A stretch of DNA of 64,000 nucleotides from Rhynchopus sp. YZ270_cl-10 (GCA_964035575.1 OZ037920.1:992001-1056000), one strand, 5' to 3'. Numbered from the stretch's first letter, positions 53,504-63,591 are shown. Translations and numbers: made by a program. Notes: generated by a model from the letters alone, not told the origin.

Positions 53504-55125
53504 TGAAGCTGATTTTCGAATACTTTATTTTTTGTTCGGGGAAATTCTTCAAGGAGCATGCGTCCATTAATGAGATGGACTGCAATTTTTTGTTGAATGG
53601 CAGCTACACTGAACCAACAGATTACCAAAAAAAAAAAAAAAACACACACACATAGTAAGTAAAAGGGGGAAAAGTTTTTCAGAAGAAAATCACTCCATTG
53701 GCTTCAGCGGAAATTAGCACTGCATAGCGAGAGTTGAGTTAATGGAAATTTTCACCTTGATAAACCACAAAACCCCAACAATCAAAATAGCCACAATTGT
53801 CGATGATTATTACCACCAACCCATGATTTTTTTTGTTTTTGTTTTGATTTTTGATTTTTGATTTTTGATTTTTGATTTTTGATTTTTGATTTTATTTTTT
53901 AATTGTTGTTTTGCTCGGCGAAACTCTGATCTGATCTGCTCCAAACGGCTGTCCCACGTGAGATGTAGTAATCTTGCGGGACCAAATAAAAATCAGCAAA
54001 ATGGGGAAATGGCAATACGCTTTTCCCCCTTTTTGTAGTGTTTTTCCATGTAGTTTCTGGCCAGATGTTTTTGCATTAAGTTTGCATTTTTAGAGGTGTT
54101 GCGTGTTGTATGCATACAGCACGTGGCCAACACTCTGTCCCCATGTTTACTCCCTTATCCCTTTACCCCTTTATCCCTTTTCTCCCCTTTACCCCTTTAT
54201 CCCCACCGCACACATCTGTCCACTTGACACCCCTTTTATAATATCTGCTGTGTGTGCTCGTTTGGTGATTGCTTGGGATGACCAGGCAGCGCAAATATGC
54301 ATGCGCAGCAAGAACAAGTCAGCGGTGCTGCATGGGTGTGTGTTGTGTGTTGTTTGTGTAGCTTTGTTATTGCTTCACCTCAACAAAGGGGGTTTATTTT
54401 CGCATTCTCTTTCTTATGTTAGCTTCCCAGTTGCTGATAGTTGGTACACACATTGCGTGTCTATAGCCTCGCTCTGTGCTTGCTTGCGGGTGTGGATGTG
54501 TGGATGTGTGGATTTGTGGTTCTGGGACAGTGTGCACGTGTTCGTGTCGAGTGTTCCTCCGTTGTCCCTGCATTTCCGCGTCTGCCTGCAAAAAGGGTGT
54601 TTTATCACCGCCACTTTCACGTATACTGACCACTTTCTCACTCTTCTTACCTTTTTCTTGAGATCTGTGCGCCGTGAGGCGCATGTTTATTCCAAGGTTT
54701 CTTTCTTTCTTTCTCTCTTTCTCTCTTTCATTCAATTAATTGCCCTCACCTTCTCCTACGCCACACACAGCGCTCTGTTGTGTCTGCCTTTGATTATCTC
54801 GTTGATGTGGTTTATCTTTTATCTTTTGTAAAGAGAGACACCACATCCCCACTCTTTTGCGGTGTGTGTCGTCCCCGGCACACCTTTTTCGTTTCTTTTC
54901 TGTTCGCTTCGCAACGTCTTCCCCCACCCCTTCAGCGAGCGTACCCTCCTCTCTCTTTCTCTTTTTCTCTTTTTCTCTCTACCCCATGTCAAGGATGCAG
55001 AAGAGGATGCACAGCTGCGCATCTTCCTTCAGCCCTTTTGATGGTTTTTTTTGGGGTTTTTGGAAAATTGAATACAAAAAAAAAAAGCTGCCCACACCCA
55101 CACATGTTTTCGTCCTGCATCTGCA
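53504..55125 (+). promoter_or_regulatory. Terminal array spacer facing the PB1-UBA gene
   Basis: This spacer carries all the upstream signals of an array gene, including the CT tract and acceptor-like AG near 54989. Similarity to the unit stops at 55125, before any WD40 gene, and unrelated sequence leading to the PB1-UBA gene follows. Confidence 0.6.
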
Positions 55126-55375
55126 CAATACCCGAACCACTTTTTGCTCAATCGAGGGTATCTTCTGTGTGATACCGACATGAAGGATACTTCTTGGCTC
55201 CCAGCTTTTGGTTGTTGTTTTGAGAGACCAAGTTACACGAGGACGCTCTTTAGGGGTTTTGTTGTCTCGAGTCGAGACACACCACTAGCAACCAGACGTG
55301 TCTCTGTACATTTTTCAGACACCTACCTCCTCAGTACAGCACCACACAGCACAACCCCACCAGAACACACCACCT
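55126..55375 (+). promoter_or_regulatory. Leader region of the PB1-UBA gene with candidate acceptor at 55318
   Basis: A T-rich tract reads TACATTTTTCAG and ends at 55318, 57 nt before the chosen ATG at 55376. An ATG at 55298 lies upstream of this acceptor, which argues against the longer start. A small hairpin (GTCTCGAGTCGAGAC) lies near 55264. Confidence 0.35.
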
Positions 55376-55936
55376 ATGCCCGGGGCCATCTACATACCAC
55401 TCAAAGCTTCCCTCCACCACACCACACACTACACCGAGCACCGCCGCTGCAGACTCACAGAGACGACCTCTCTGTGCGCACTCCAGAGCCTCATAGCGAC
55501 GTGGATTGGACAGACGCCACGTATCTCATACACGGCACCGCACCAGCACACAGCGACACTTATTTCAACGGAAGAAGCCTGGACACAGTGTCTGGAGACG
55601 TGGCAGGAAGGAAACCACAACAGTGCACTGCAGATCTCAGTGGAGGTTGTAGACGGGGTGGAACACACAGTAGTTCCTACGCAGGGCAGGATAGCAGAGG
55701 ACAACGGCAGTGAAGTTGCTGAAGTTGGTGCAATGCAGGGGGTGACAACACCACCACGACCACAGGGTTGTGCCACAGACGTGACAGCACCCATGTCACG
55801 TACACACTTTGATGCAATGTTCCCTGCGTCGATACGAACCCTCCGAAGCATGGGGTTCGTTGTGGACGACACGCTACGCGACCTGCTGCAGGTCCACAAG
55901 GGTTCCGTGGGTGAGGTTGTCTCTGCGTTTCTGTGA
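55376..55936 (+). CDS. Small PB1-UBA domain protein (autophagy-receptor-like)
   Basis: The predicted product has 186 residues. Residues about 5-90 fit a PB1 fold: an N-terminal strand (IYIPLKASL), a basic patch (EHRRCRLTETTSL), and a closing half with YTAPHQHTATLISTEEAW followed by LQISVEVV. The acidic OPCA motif is degenerate, so it would be a basic-face (type II) PB1. The C-terminus (SIRTLRSMGFVVDDTLRDLL, then VGEVVSAFL) fits a UBA domain. PB1 plus C-terminal UBA is the arrangement of p62/SQSTM1 and NBR1, which deliver ubiquitinated cargo to autophagosomes. No ZZ, FW or clear LIR motif is seen here, so the role is inferred from the domain pair only. The start at 55298 would add 26 residues. 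Confidence 0.6.
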   Translation: MPGAIYIPLKASLHHTTHYTEHRRCRLTETTSLCALQSLIATWIGQTPRISYTAPHQHTATLISTEEAWTQCLETWQEGNHNSALQISVEVVDGVEHTVVPTQGRIAEDNGSEVAEVGAMQGVTTPPRPQGCATDVTAPMSRTHFDAMFPASIRTLRSMGFVVDDTLRDLLQVHKGSVGEVVSAFL

Positions 55937-56599
55937 ACCGCATTTTTCGATAACATCGTTTGTGAAGAAAAAGGGGTGCATTCTGGAAGCTTTGTCTGAG
56001 AACGCAGTGTCACGGCAAGGAGGCGGGAAGGCTAAGAGGGTGACAGTCTAGTGGTGAAGCGCTCCCACGATCAGATTCTGATAGATGAGTTCTAATTTCT
56101 TGCATCTGTCTGGTAATCGATGATGCAGGGTGCCTATTCACAACTAGGGGGGGGATGCGGAAAAAATGGAAATTGTGAAGCGAAAAGGTGTGAAGAGAGG
56201 GGCGGGACTGGCAACATGCTTTCCAGTGTGTTGTGTGTCACAGACCCTATCGTAAAAGGGGCACAGCGCACTTCACTGTGTGTCGGTGAACCCCCTTTTT
56301 TGTTATTCCTACGAAGCTTGCTTTAAAGGAGAAATAGTATTACCGTAAGGTCGATCATCCCTCAAACAGGAGGATTTGTGCAATCAATGTATTTACTTTA
56401 CGTACCCGATCCTACTATTTTGCGTTTCAACGTAGCTTTTTGCATGAGCCCTCAGTGGGGGAGGTAAACCAATGAAAAGTTTGTATGGGGCCTTTTTTTT
56501 AGTCATGTCTTTGTTTCTGTAGTGGTTTGTTAACCCACCCTCAACACACCTTACACCCCAAACTTGCACCCCCAAAAGAGACACACATCACACGGTAAA
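55937..56599. other. Intergenic region before eL36 copy 3
   Basis: No gene recognised. The dispersed repeat at 56311-56424 lies here. Short open frames on both strands have no motif. A T-rich tract with CTGTAG ends near 56522 and could be a splice acceptor for the following gene. Confidence 0.4.
56311..56424 (+). repeat. Short dispersed repeat, SINE-like (copy 2)
   Basis: Second copy of the repeat at 2161-2296, here in host intergenic DNA. GGTCGATCATCC near 56351 resembles a B-box better than in copy 1. The two copies differ at many positions, so they are old or from different subfamilies. Confidence 0.4.
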
Positions 56600-57093
56600 A
56601 TGGTTGCCACATGGACTGAGATGAAGGCGGCGGGCGCCACGGTATGCACACCCACCCGAATAAACACACATCAACACCACACAACAGACCCCCAAGGCGG
56701 CAAACGGAAGCCGTCGTGGACTGAACAAGGGGTTCAAGACGACCAAGCGTGCCAAGGCCCTGAACCCGGCCAAGAGGCAGGCACTTGAGAAGAAGAAGCT
56801 CATGGCCGTGCGTGAGGTGGTCTTGGAGGTATGGTTCCCACCCCTTTGCATCCCACCTCGCACCTCGCACCTCGCACCACCACCCCACCTCCACACACCC
56901 ACCACAACAGACCGTGGGACTCCTTCCCTACGAGAGGCGTATTACTGAGCTTCTGAAGGTGCAGCGTGAGAAGCGTGCCCTGCGTTTCGCCAAGCGCCGT
57001 CTCGGATCCTTCCAGCGTGGTAAGAAGAAGAGGGAGCTGGTCCAGGTGCTGATGCGCAAGCTCGCCAACAAGACGAAGACCACCACCAAGTAA
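56600..57093 (+). CDS. RPL36: 60S ribosomal protein eL36, copy 3 (three exons)
   Basis: Exons are 56600-56641, 56688-56828 and 56911-57093. Both introns match copy 1 (46 and 82 nt). It lies more than 50 kb from the other two copies, on the far side of the array, yet no coding difference was seen. Flanks are unrelated beyond GGTAAA before the ATG and CTGCTTG after the stop, which suggests gene conversion or movement of the gene body alone. Confidence 0.92.
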
Positions 57094-57614
57094 ACTGCTT
57101 GTCTAGTCTTCGCAGCGAATCTGCCTCCTCCCTCACCCAAGCAAAACATCACGTAGGGATAAGGGGGTAACATGCCCATCCTTAATGGGGGAGAAAAAAA
57201 AATAGTGTACCCACCCCCCCATTCCCACCTCGTTTTCATAACTCTCTGTTCACCAAGAATCAAGGGAAAATATAAGGGGGTTCCTGTAGAATCAGTGGTC
57301 ATGATCTTCAGTACCGATCCTCAGTGTGAGAGCATGGCCTAACGATCCTTTTGGTCTCGCTTTTCTGCACTACAAAGCGGATCATTTGCTATTTCACTTT
57401 GTCATTTTTTCACTTGTCACATGCCCCCTAGCACCACTATGTCCACACCACCCATCCTGTCACCCATCACCCAGTAGACGCTACACCTTTTCCAGTTTCC
57501 TGTGGGATCACTTGTTATTTCACTTTGTCATTATTTCACTTGTCATTAGCACCACTGTGCACATCACCACCACCCCACATCCCACTATCATCCTAGACGT
57601 TACACCTTTTTCCA
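57094..57614 (+). promoter_or_regulatory. Upstream region of RED with a ~115-bp imperfect direct duplication
   Basis: Segment 57379-57495 is repeated at 57505-57617: both contain GGATCA.TTG.TATTTCACTT, a CACTTGTCA block, AGCACCACT, and end in TAGACG.TACACCTTTTTCC. The first copy ends in TTTTCCAG (57495), a possible leader acceptor. In the second copy the matching spot has become TTTTTCCAATG and provides the RED start codon. Confidence 0.55.
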
Positions 57615-59761
57615 ATGTCGTCATTACGCGCCAATGACTTCAAGGCCATGCTGCAGACTCCGAGCAGACCCACTGCAGATGCCTTGGAGAGTAAACATAG
57701 TACAAAGGCAGCACCCAAGCGGCACTTGGAGAAGGAGAAGGAGCGGAAGGTGAAGCCAAGGGTGCAAAAAACAGGAGGCAGCAGCAGCAACAACAACAAC
57801 ACCTCCTGGCGTGAACGCAAGGAGGGTGCGAAGCCTGCTGCACGCGACCGTGCAGAGGAGCGGCGCAACGCAGCGAACCCCGACTACAAGGACGACGCAG
57901 AGCTGATGCAGAAGGCAGGCATCACCCCGATGCAGCCCCGCACCGTGCACGCGACCCCCTTCATGACACCCCTCGTCCGCAGCAACCCTTCCCTCCGCCA
58001 CAAGCTCGCCTCCGTCCAAGCAGCTGAAGGCGCCATCCCAAACCCCGAACACCAAACCCTCGACGAAAACGAGATCCAAGCCAAACGCCAATCCCAAATC
58101 CACGACGAAATCGAAAAATCCCGGGCCCTTGGAGGCGACGAAGGACACACCCATTTGGTGCGAGGACTGGATCTCGCACTCCTCAACAAAACGTCGTCAC
58201 GACTGACCGACGAAAACGCAAAACGAGCGGTAGAAAAATCCCTCGGAAAAGGCAACTCACTTCTTTCCCACATTGTCCAAGAAAAGGAGCGGGTTAAGGA
58301 AAAGGAAAAAGAAAAGCCCGCCGAACGGGTCTACAGTGTGCCTGGAAGAGGCGTCCTATCAGCATTAGACAATGCTTTAACCGAGGCGGTTGCACCACAG
58401 CAACGTCTCTCCCATAGTGCTTACTTTACCTTTGATGCGAGCGTTCGCGAGGTCTGCGAAGCGCCACGTGTCTCCCATCGTGGTGGCTTCCTCGCAGCGC
58501 GCCCCCCTACCAACCTCCTCTGCGCGGCTGCTGAGGATTTGATAGCCTCCATCGCGGACGTCGTCCTCCGGAAGTCCTCAGAACTCAGCGGAAACACAAA
58601 ACGCAGAAAACCTACCCAAAAAAAATTCGCCCCAGAACTCAAACTCATTGGCTCTCTCCTTAAGGCAGCACCAATCCCGGTCACCACAACTGCCGTAAAA
58701 GAGAATTCAAATTCCACTGCAAAGACACCAAAACTACCGACCTCTGGTGGGAAGCTTTTTGATGTTGCATCCGATAGCGACGATGACAGCGATGAAGATA
58801 CGCCTATGAAGGATTCCTCTACACACGCCCCGGTTACTGCACCGCCAAGAACACAGGTTGTTTCAAATGCTATGGACGTCGATGACGATGAGGAGAGAGA
58901 CATTGCACAGTTACGTCGGGAGATGGAGGTGCGGGAGGAGAAGCGTGGTGGGGGCGGAGGAGGTGGAGGTGGAGGAGGAGGTGCTGACGGCGGGTCTGAT
59001 TCCGATTCGGACATCGCCGACGAACCCATCCAGATGCCCTCGGCGAAGGAGCTCAAGTCGCGCGAAGGGGGTGACGACTACGAAGAGTGCTTCCCTGACA
59101 CCTGGGCAGCGCCGACGAAGCATGGTCTCTCAGCGGGGCTGGTGGAGTTGGATGAGACAGAGGCGGATAGGTTGGACGAAGACGCGAAGAACGCAAAGGG
59201 AGGAAAAGGAGGTGCGAAAGGGGGAGGTGGAGGTGGGAGAAAGTATGTACCTAGAAAAGAAAACACTCCTTTTAGGGAATACGGTAAGACACAACAAACA
59301 TCGGTGTAGGGGTACATACCCTCCTTAGAGTTTTGAAATCTCAAAATCCACCTTAGTTTTTACCCCACCGGTGTTTGTTGTCTCACTATAGTGCGTGGAA
59401 TACACAACTTTTTTCATGGTGTTCATTGGTACTTCAAGGTTTCAAAAAATTCCTAATTCTTTTGCAGGTCTGAGCGTGCAGAGAAAATGAGGCAAGAAGC
59501 AAAGGTAGACCGTGAGTTCAAAAACATGGAGAAGAGGGCACTGCAGCAAAAGTATGTGAGGGTTTTTATTTGCAATAACGAATGTGGTCAAGGTGACTAA
59601 GCACGAGAGGGCTTAGGGTCATCTTATAAACTTTTCTTTATATTTCCCACCCTCTCCCTGCCTACCCTACCACCACCACCACACCACCCCCTAACTACAG
59701 AGGTAACAAACGCCCATCTGACTCTGCCAACCCAGACCCAAAACGCCAGAAACCCGCATAA
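57615..59761 (+). CDS. IK: RED/IK family spliceosomal protein (three exons)
   Basis: Exons are 57615-59242, 59468-59551 and 59701-59761, with GT-AG introns of 225 and 149 nt, both phase 2; the product is 590 residues. RED joins the spliceosome at the B complex together with SMU1. Hallmarks are DFKAMLQTP (8-16), RDRAEERRNAANPDY (from 77), LGGDEGHTHLVRGLDLALL (from 172, the most conserved RED_N motif), YEECFP (489, RED_C), and after splicing SERAEKMRQEAKVDREFKNM. The family-typical RE/RD repeat is replaced by acidic and glycine runs (twelve G near 445). The donor at 59243 (GTATGT) is chosen because it keeps the conserved C-terminus in frame; the GGTAAG at 59279 does not. Human RED is of similar length. 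Confidence 0.88.
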
Positions 59762-60126
59762 AATATGCCTGCAAAGAGACCCACGACCTTTCTCCAAACC
59801 ACCTCTTTTTTTCGCAACCCAGAAGTATAACAACAACCCCATGGGGAGGGGAGGGGGCAATCCTGCACCCCCTCTTTCGCTCTCGCTCTCTCTCTCTCTC
59901 TCTCTCGCTCTCTCTCTCTTTCAAAAAAATATATGCACCCATCTAACCAAATTCGCCAATTTAGTTCCTCCCCTCTCCCCCCCTCCCCCCTTCACTAAAA
60001 CCCCCCTCCCACTCCAGAAAAAAAAAAAGACACACACCGAGGTGGAGGGTGTGTAACGTCTTTGAGCGAAGTGCGCTTTTCTTTTATTCTCTTTCTCTCT
60101 TTACTTTGCCTTTTCTTTTCTCCACT
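59762..60126 (+). other. Intergenic region with CT microsatellite
   Basis: A (TC)n run interrupted by two CTCGCT units spans 59871-59922. Further pyrimidine tracts at 59960-60018 end in CCACTCCAG (60018) and could serve as an acceptor for the transporter gene. No gene seen. Confidence 0.5.
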
Positions 60127-62298
60127 ATGGACCCTCCAACGGAGAACCCGCCCATCACATTATCAGAGCATGCTCCTCCGCCTGCCGAGACGATTAGGCA
60201 GACCGATTCGAACAACTCCCCCCCTTCTCCGCTGTCACCTCTTCGCCCTAATATGGTTGCATCAAAGTCACTCTCACCTCCAGCAGAGGAGACCGAACCA
60301 TCCGACTATGACGACAAGGATAGACACGAACCGCACCGTATCGTGGACACCCCGCCTTCTACGGATTCATCAGCGCCTTGTGGAAATCCTGAAGAAACGG
60401 AAGAGGTTGATGTATCTGAGAGTCCTGAAGCATTCATAGAGAGTTCTGTAGTAGAAGCACCGTCACCACCTCCGGAAGGAGGGGAACCAAATGGATCGGG
60501 AAATGGGATGATGCGGCTGAGGGTGTATGGGTCTGAGGAGGATTTATTTCTCTCAAACACCCCTTCAGCTGCGTGCTGCAACCCTTTTGAGGTTGACGCA
60601 GTGCGTGCAGCAAAGCGTGCATCAAGCAAAAATATGCTAGCAGACCCAGTAGACCGGCGTGCCTCGGTCTCATCTGCCGCAATGTCAAGCTATAGAGAAG
60701 ACCCATTTAACACCTATGACGACCGAAGAAAATCCTGTCTTACCGCAGATACCAGACGCTCCGGAGGCGGGCACGGAGAGTGCTCCCCTCTTCTGATAGA
60801 TGCAGGGAGTTTGGTAGGTGTACCCCCTGCTGGGAGGGGTGGTGCTCTTGCGAATTTATTAAACTGCATTTTGGACGCAGGGCTGGTTGGGGTGCCTTAT
60901 GCGTTGGGACAGTCTGGGTTGGTGTTGGGGACGTGTATGGTGATTGCGACTGGGTTATTAACGTGTTATGGGTTGGAATTGTTAATACACATTGCAGACC
61001 CTGCAGCACGGCATGGTGCTATCAGTTGCGTCGCGTACGAAGAGGTTGCCGAGCTGGCTGGGGGCAAACGGATGCGGATGTTGGTTGTTTTGGTGCAGTT
61101 TCTCTACTGTTTTGGCGCCTTAGTTGGGTACGTGTTTGTCGTAAAGGATTCCCTAGCGACCGCCATCAAAGCGCTTCTCGGTGGCAGCAAAGGAGACATC
61201 GTCAGCGACAATGTAGACGAGCTCTTATATGCAGGAGGTGTCGCGCTTATTGTCATCTTCCCTTTATGCTGTCTCCGTTCCGTGGCAGATCTAGGGCATG
61301 TGTCTGCAGTAACCGTCGGCATTGTTGTCATGCTAATTGCAATCTTCAGTGGAAACCTCGCAATGGAAGGTTTCCAAGGAGACCCAAACGATAAGTATTC
61401 GTACTACGGTAGGTCCTCCTTTTTTGACGTGGTGGGGACCTGTATTTTTGCGTTTATGTGTCATCATAATGAGTTTTCGATCTACCGTTCGCTTGGGTCC
61501 GATGCTACACCACAGAATTTCAAGCCGGTTCTGCGAGGAGCTGTCGCGATCTCTGTTGTCATGAGCTTGGCCATCGGGATTGTCGCGTTTTTCAGCTTCG
61601 GGAATTCTCTCAACAGCGATATTTTCAAGAACTACACCTCCTCCGCCCCGGCGATTCAGGTTGCGAAGCTGGGGATGGTGGTGAATATGTTGCTTTCATT
61701 TCCAATGAACTTTGGAGTTGCCAGAGAGATGCTTCAAGTACTTCTCAGTCAAGCCCAAGCTCCAGAGGAAATCCGAATTCGCCATTCCCAAGCAAGATCT
61801 TCCATTTCAATGTTCTCCGGCCGCGAACGACTGAGCAGGACCCGCAACACAGACCGCCTTTCTAGAAACACCAATAACAACAACAACAACAACCGGGACA
61901 CCATGCTCACATCCCTGTCATTTGACCCGGAAGGCCGTCCCAACACCATGGTGTGGTCAGAGCTGGACCGTCCTCCACGCTTTGCTAGCGAAGCCGCCGC
62001 AGGGGGAGGTGTACGTGACCGCACCTCAACCAAATTCCATATGATCACAACCCTCCCGCTGTTCGGTGCTGCAGTCGGGGCGGGGCTTGCGCTGACGGAT
62101 CTAGGGGCGACCTTGGATTTGGTAGGGGGGCTGCTAGGCTCTCTGCTGGGGTTTGTGTTCCCAGCGGTGATGGCGCTTTCTCTGGAGGATGAACCATACG
62201 GAGGGAGGGCGGCATGTTACGCACTTCTCGCAGTAGGTGTTGTAGCAGGAGTGGCAGGTACCACCTCGGCGATTATGGCTTTTATTGATGGGGAATAA
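60127..62298 (+). CDS. AAAP (Aa_trans) amino-acid transporter
   Basis: Without introns the product is 723 residues from the ATG at 60127; an upstream in-frame ATG at 60049 would prepend a pyrimidine-encoded stretch rich in F, S and L and is less likely. Residues 1-235 form a soluble acidic, Pro/Ser-rich N-terminus. The transporter domain starts near 236 with the family signature (LANLLNCILDAGLVGVPYAL), followed by about eight helices. A soluble loop at about 545-640 contains an Asn run near 581, and the last three helices follow (LGAAVGAGLALTDLGATLDL-like and GFVFPAVMAL). FFDVVGTCIFAFMCHHNEFS corresponds to the conserved central helix. The long N-tail resembles AVT/SLC38-type vacuolar or lysosomal transporters, which carry neutral amino acids. 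Substrate and membrane are not shown by sequence. Confidence 0.85.
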   Translation: MDPPTENPPITLSEHAPPPAETIRQTDSNNSPPSPLSPLRPNMVASKSLSPPAEETEPSDYDDKDRHEPHRIVDTPPSTDSSAPCGNPEETEEVDVSESPEAFIESSVVEAPSPPPEGGEPNGSGNGMMRLRVYGSEEDLFLSNTPSAACCNPFEVDAVRAAKRASSKNMLADPVDRRASVSSAAMSSYREDPFNTYDDRRKSCLTADTRRSGGGHGECSPLLIDAGSLVGVPPAGRGGALANLLNCILDAGLVGVPYALGQSGLVLGTCMVIATGLLTCYGLELLIHIADPAARHGAISCVAYEEVAELAGGKRMRMLVVLVQFLYCFGALVGYVFVVKDSLATAIKALLGGSKGDIVSDNVDELLYAGGVALIVIFPLCCLRSVADLGHVSAVTVGIVVMLIAIFSGNLAMEGFQGDPNDKYSYYGRSSFFDVVGTCIFAFMCHHNEFSIYRSLGSDATPQNFKPVLRGAVAISVVMSLAIGIVAFFSFGNSLNSDIFKNYTSSAPAIQVAKLGMVVNMLLSFPMNFGVAREMLQVLLSQAQAPEEIRIRHSQARSSISMFSGRERLSRTRNTDRLSRNTNNNNNNNRDTMLTSLSFDPEGRPNTMVWSELDRPPRFASEAAAGGGVRDRTSTKFHMITTLPLFGAAVGAGLALTDLGATLDLVGGLLGSLLGFVFPAVMALSLEDEPYGGRAACYALLAVGVVAGVAGTTSAIMAFIDGE

Positions 62299-62760
62299 GA
62301 TGGGGGGTTGGAGGGAGGGGGGAAAGGGGAAGGGTGGGGAATGTGCGATGAGTTATCCGAGAATTTTTTTAAACCCGAGTGTTTTTTTTTTTTTTGCGTC
62401 TTGTTTTGTAAACACGTTTCGTTTCTTCTGGCAGTGCGTGCGTCCCGGAGGCGTTTTGCGCTTTTTTCAACTTCAGAGGGGGGTGGCTTCAGGGGGGAGG
62501 TTAGTATACAGACTGCGGGGGTTTTTGTCATCCAGAGGAGAGGTGGGGAGGTTGTTTGGTGAGACAGAGTAGAGGGGCTAGAGGGGGGATTATTTTTTCG
62601 CTTTTTTTCATTCTCGGCGTTTTCATTTTCAACTTATCTTTTTTTGCCCAGCAGCTGGTGTCGTCCTTGTTATGCTGCAAAAAATGACGTGGGGAGAAAA
62701 ACCATACATATAGGGTTCTCTCGTTCCCTACAACACCTCAAATCATCATTAGTTGAAGAT
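62299..62760. other. 3' region of the transporter gene, no further gene seen
   Basis: G-rich just after the stop (62300-62340), then T-rich. No recognised gene or RNA. It ends at the hAT-type element. Confidence 0.4.
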
Positions 62761-62768
62761 AAACAATC

Positions 62769-63413
62769 CAGGCCCTTAGGGTGGTACTTTTTGCTGGTCA
62801 GCGGACCAGCAACCCTAGGTATTGCTGGTCCGGGTCTAAAAAAAAAAAATAACAATAGATTTTTTTTGAGATTTTTTTTTGAGAATCCCACCAGAACAGT
62901 CGGGTGTGTCACAGATGCAGAGACCCTGGGGGCTCAAGGGTACACCGTGGGAGACCAGAACGCGACTCAATTGGTCAAACGCCGAAGGAAAAGGAAGCAT
63001 GCAGCATGGCGAAATAAAAAAAGTAGCGTACCGTGCGCCTGCGGCGCAATCTTGCCAACCCACCTTCCTATGACATAGTTTGACAGTTAAAATGTGCCAT
63101 TTTAAGGGAATTTTTTTGAAATGTTGCGTACCGTGGCTTCGCCTGGAACCTTTGGGTGCCATGACCGCCGCTTCTTTTATAGATGTACTGAGGTTACTGA
63201 TACGAAGGCTGACACCCACTATGGCTTGTGGTTCACCCTCCCCACCCGCCTTTCACGATTTTGTGCATCAGAGGGGAGAAAGCGCGTCACCTCCCTGCAG
63301 TGGCAGGTTTTTTTACCACTGTGTGCTTTTCACCTGTTTTTTGCATTGACCAGCAAACCGGGTTTGGACCAGCAGTTGGCGGCTACCCCCCCCCCGACCA
63401 CCCTAAGGCCCTG
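62769..63413. mobile_element. Non-autonomous hAT-type element
   Basis: Terminal inverted repeats of 17 bp, CAGGCCCTTAGGGTGGT on the left and CAGGGCCTTAGGGTGGT on the right strand, differ at one base. The 8-bp direct repeat AAACAATC flanks it at 62761-62768 and 63414-63421. CAG-start ends and 8-bp duplications are hallmarks of the hAT superfamily. GACCAGCAA / TTGCTGGTC motifs recur just inside both ends (62791-62855 and 63349-63385), as do subterminal transposase sites in this superfamily. At 645 bp and without a recognised transposase it is a MITE-like derivative. Confidence 0.85.
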
Positions 63414-63421
63414 AAACAATC

Positions 63422-63591
63422 AATGAAAAAAAAAAAAAACATACAAACCGCGAAAAGTGGAGCTTTTGCACAAAAAAAAAAAACACAGGGTTGCAACTTT
63501 GCACCATTTCAGCGATTTTTATCAAAAACGAAAAAAAGTGAAAAAAGCACAACAACCAAAACCCCCCACTCTTCTCGTATCCTATTTTGCT
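63422..63591. other. A-rich spacer between two miniature elements
   Basis: Poly-A runs and no recognisable feature. Confidence 0.4.

Larger units (their letters stand above)
6980..55125 (+). repeat. Tandem array of eleven 4.1-kb gene units
   Basis: Units begin at 6980, 11083, 15186, 19289, 23392, 27495, 31598, 38682, 42792, 46901 and 51004, and the last ends at 55125. The period is exactly 4,103 bp for units 1-6 and 10. Unit 7 is 7,084 bp because it holds element B and lacks 13 bp near 38095. Units 8 and 9 are 4,110 and 4,109 bp, and unit 11 is 4,122 bp. Each has one + strand gene and a spacer of about 1.69 kb. The spacers are at 9480-11167, 13583-15270, 17686-19373, 21789-23476, 25892-27579, 29995-31682, 34098-38766, 41182-42876, 45292-46985, 49401-51088 and 53504-55125. 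The array starts and ends at the same phase, so it is a whole number of units. Confidence 0.97.

Noticed and set aside
59243-59309. RED ending at the unspliced stop (564 residues)
   Set aside because: A GTATGT donor at 59243 joins in frame to two further exons that restore the family's C-terminal sequence, so the unspliced end is intronic.
60049-60126. Transporter start at the upstream ATG
   Set aside because: The added 26 residues come from a pyrimidine tract and the context at 60127 is more natural; not excluded, but less likely.
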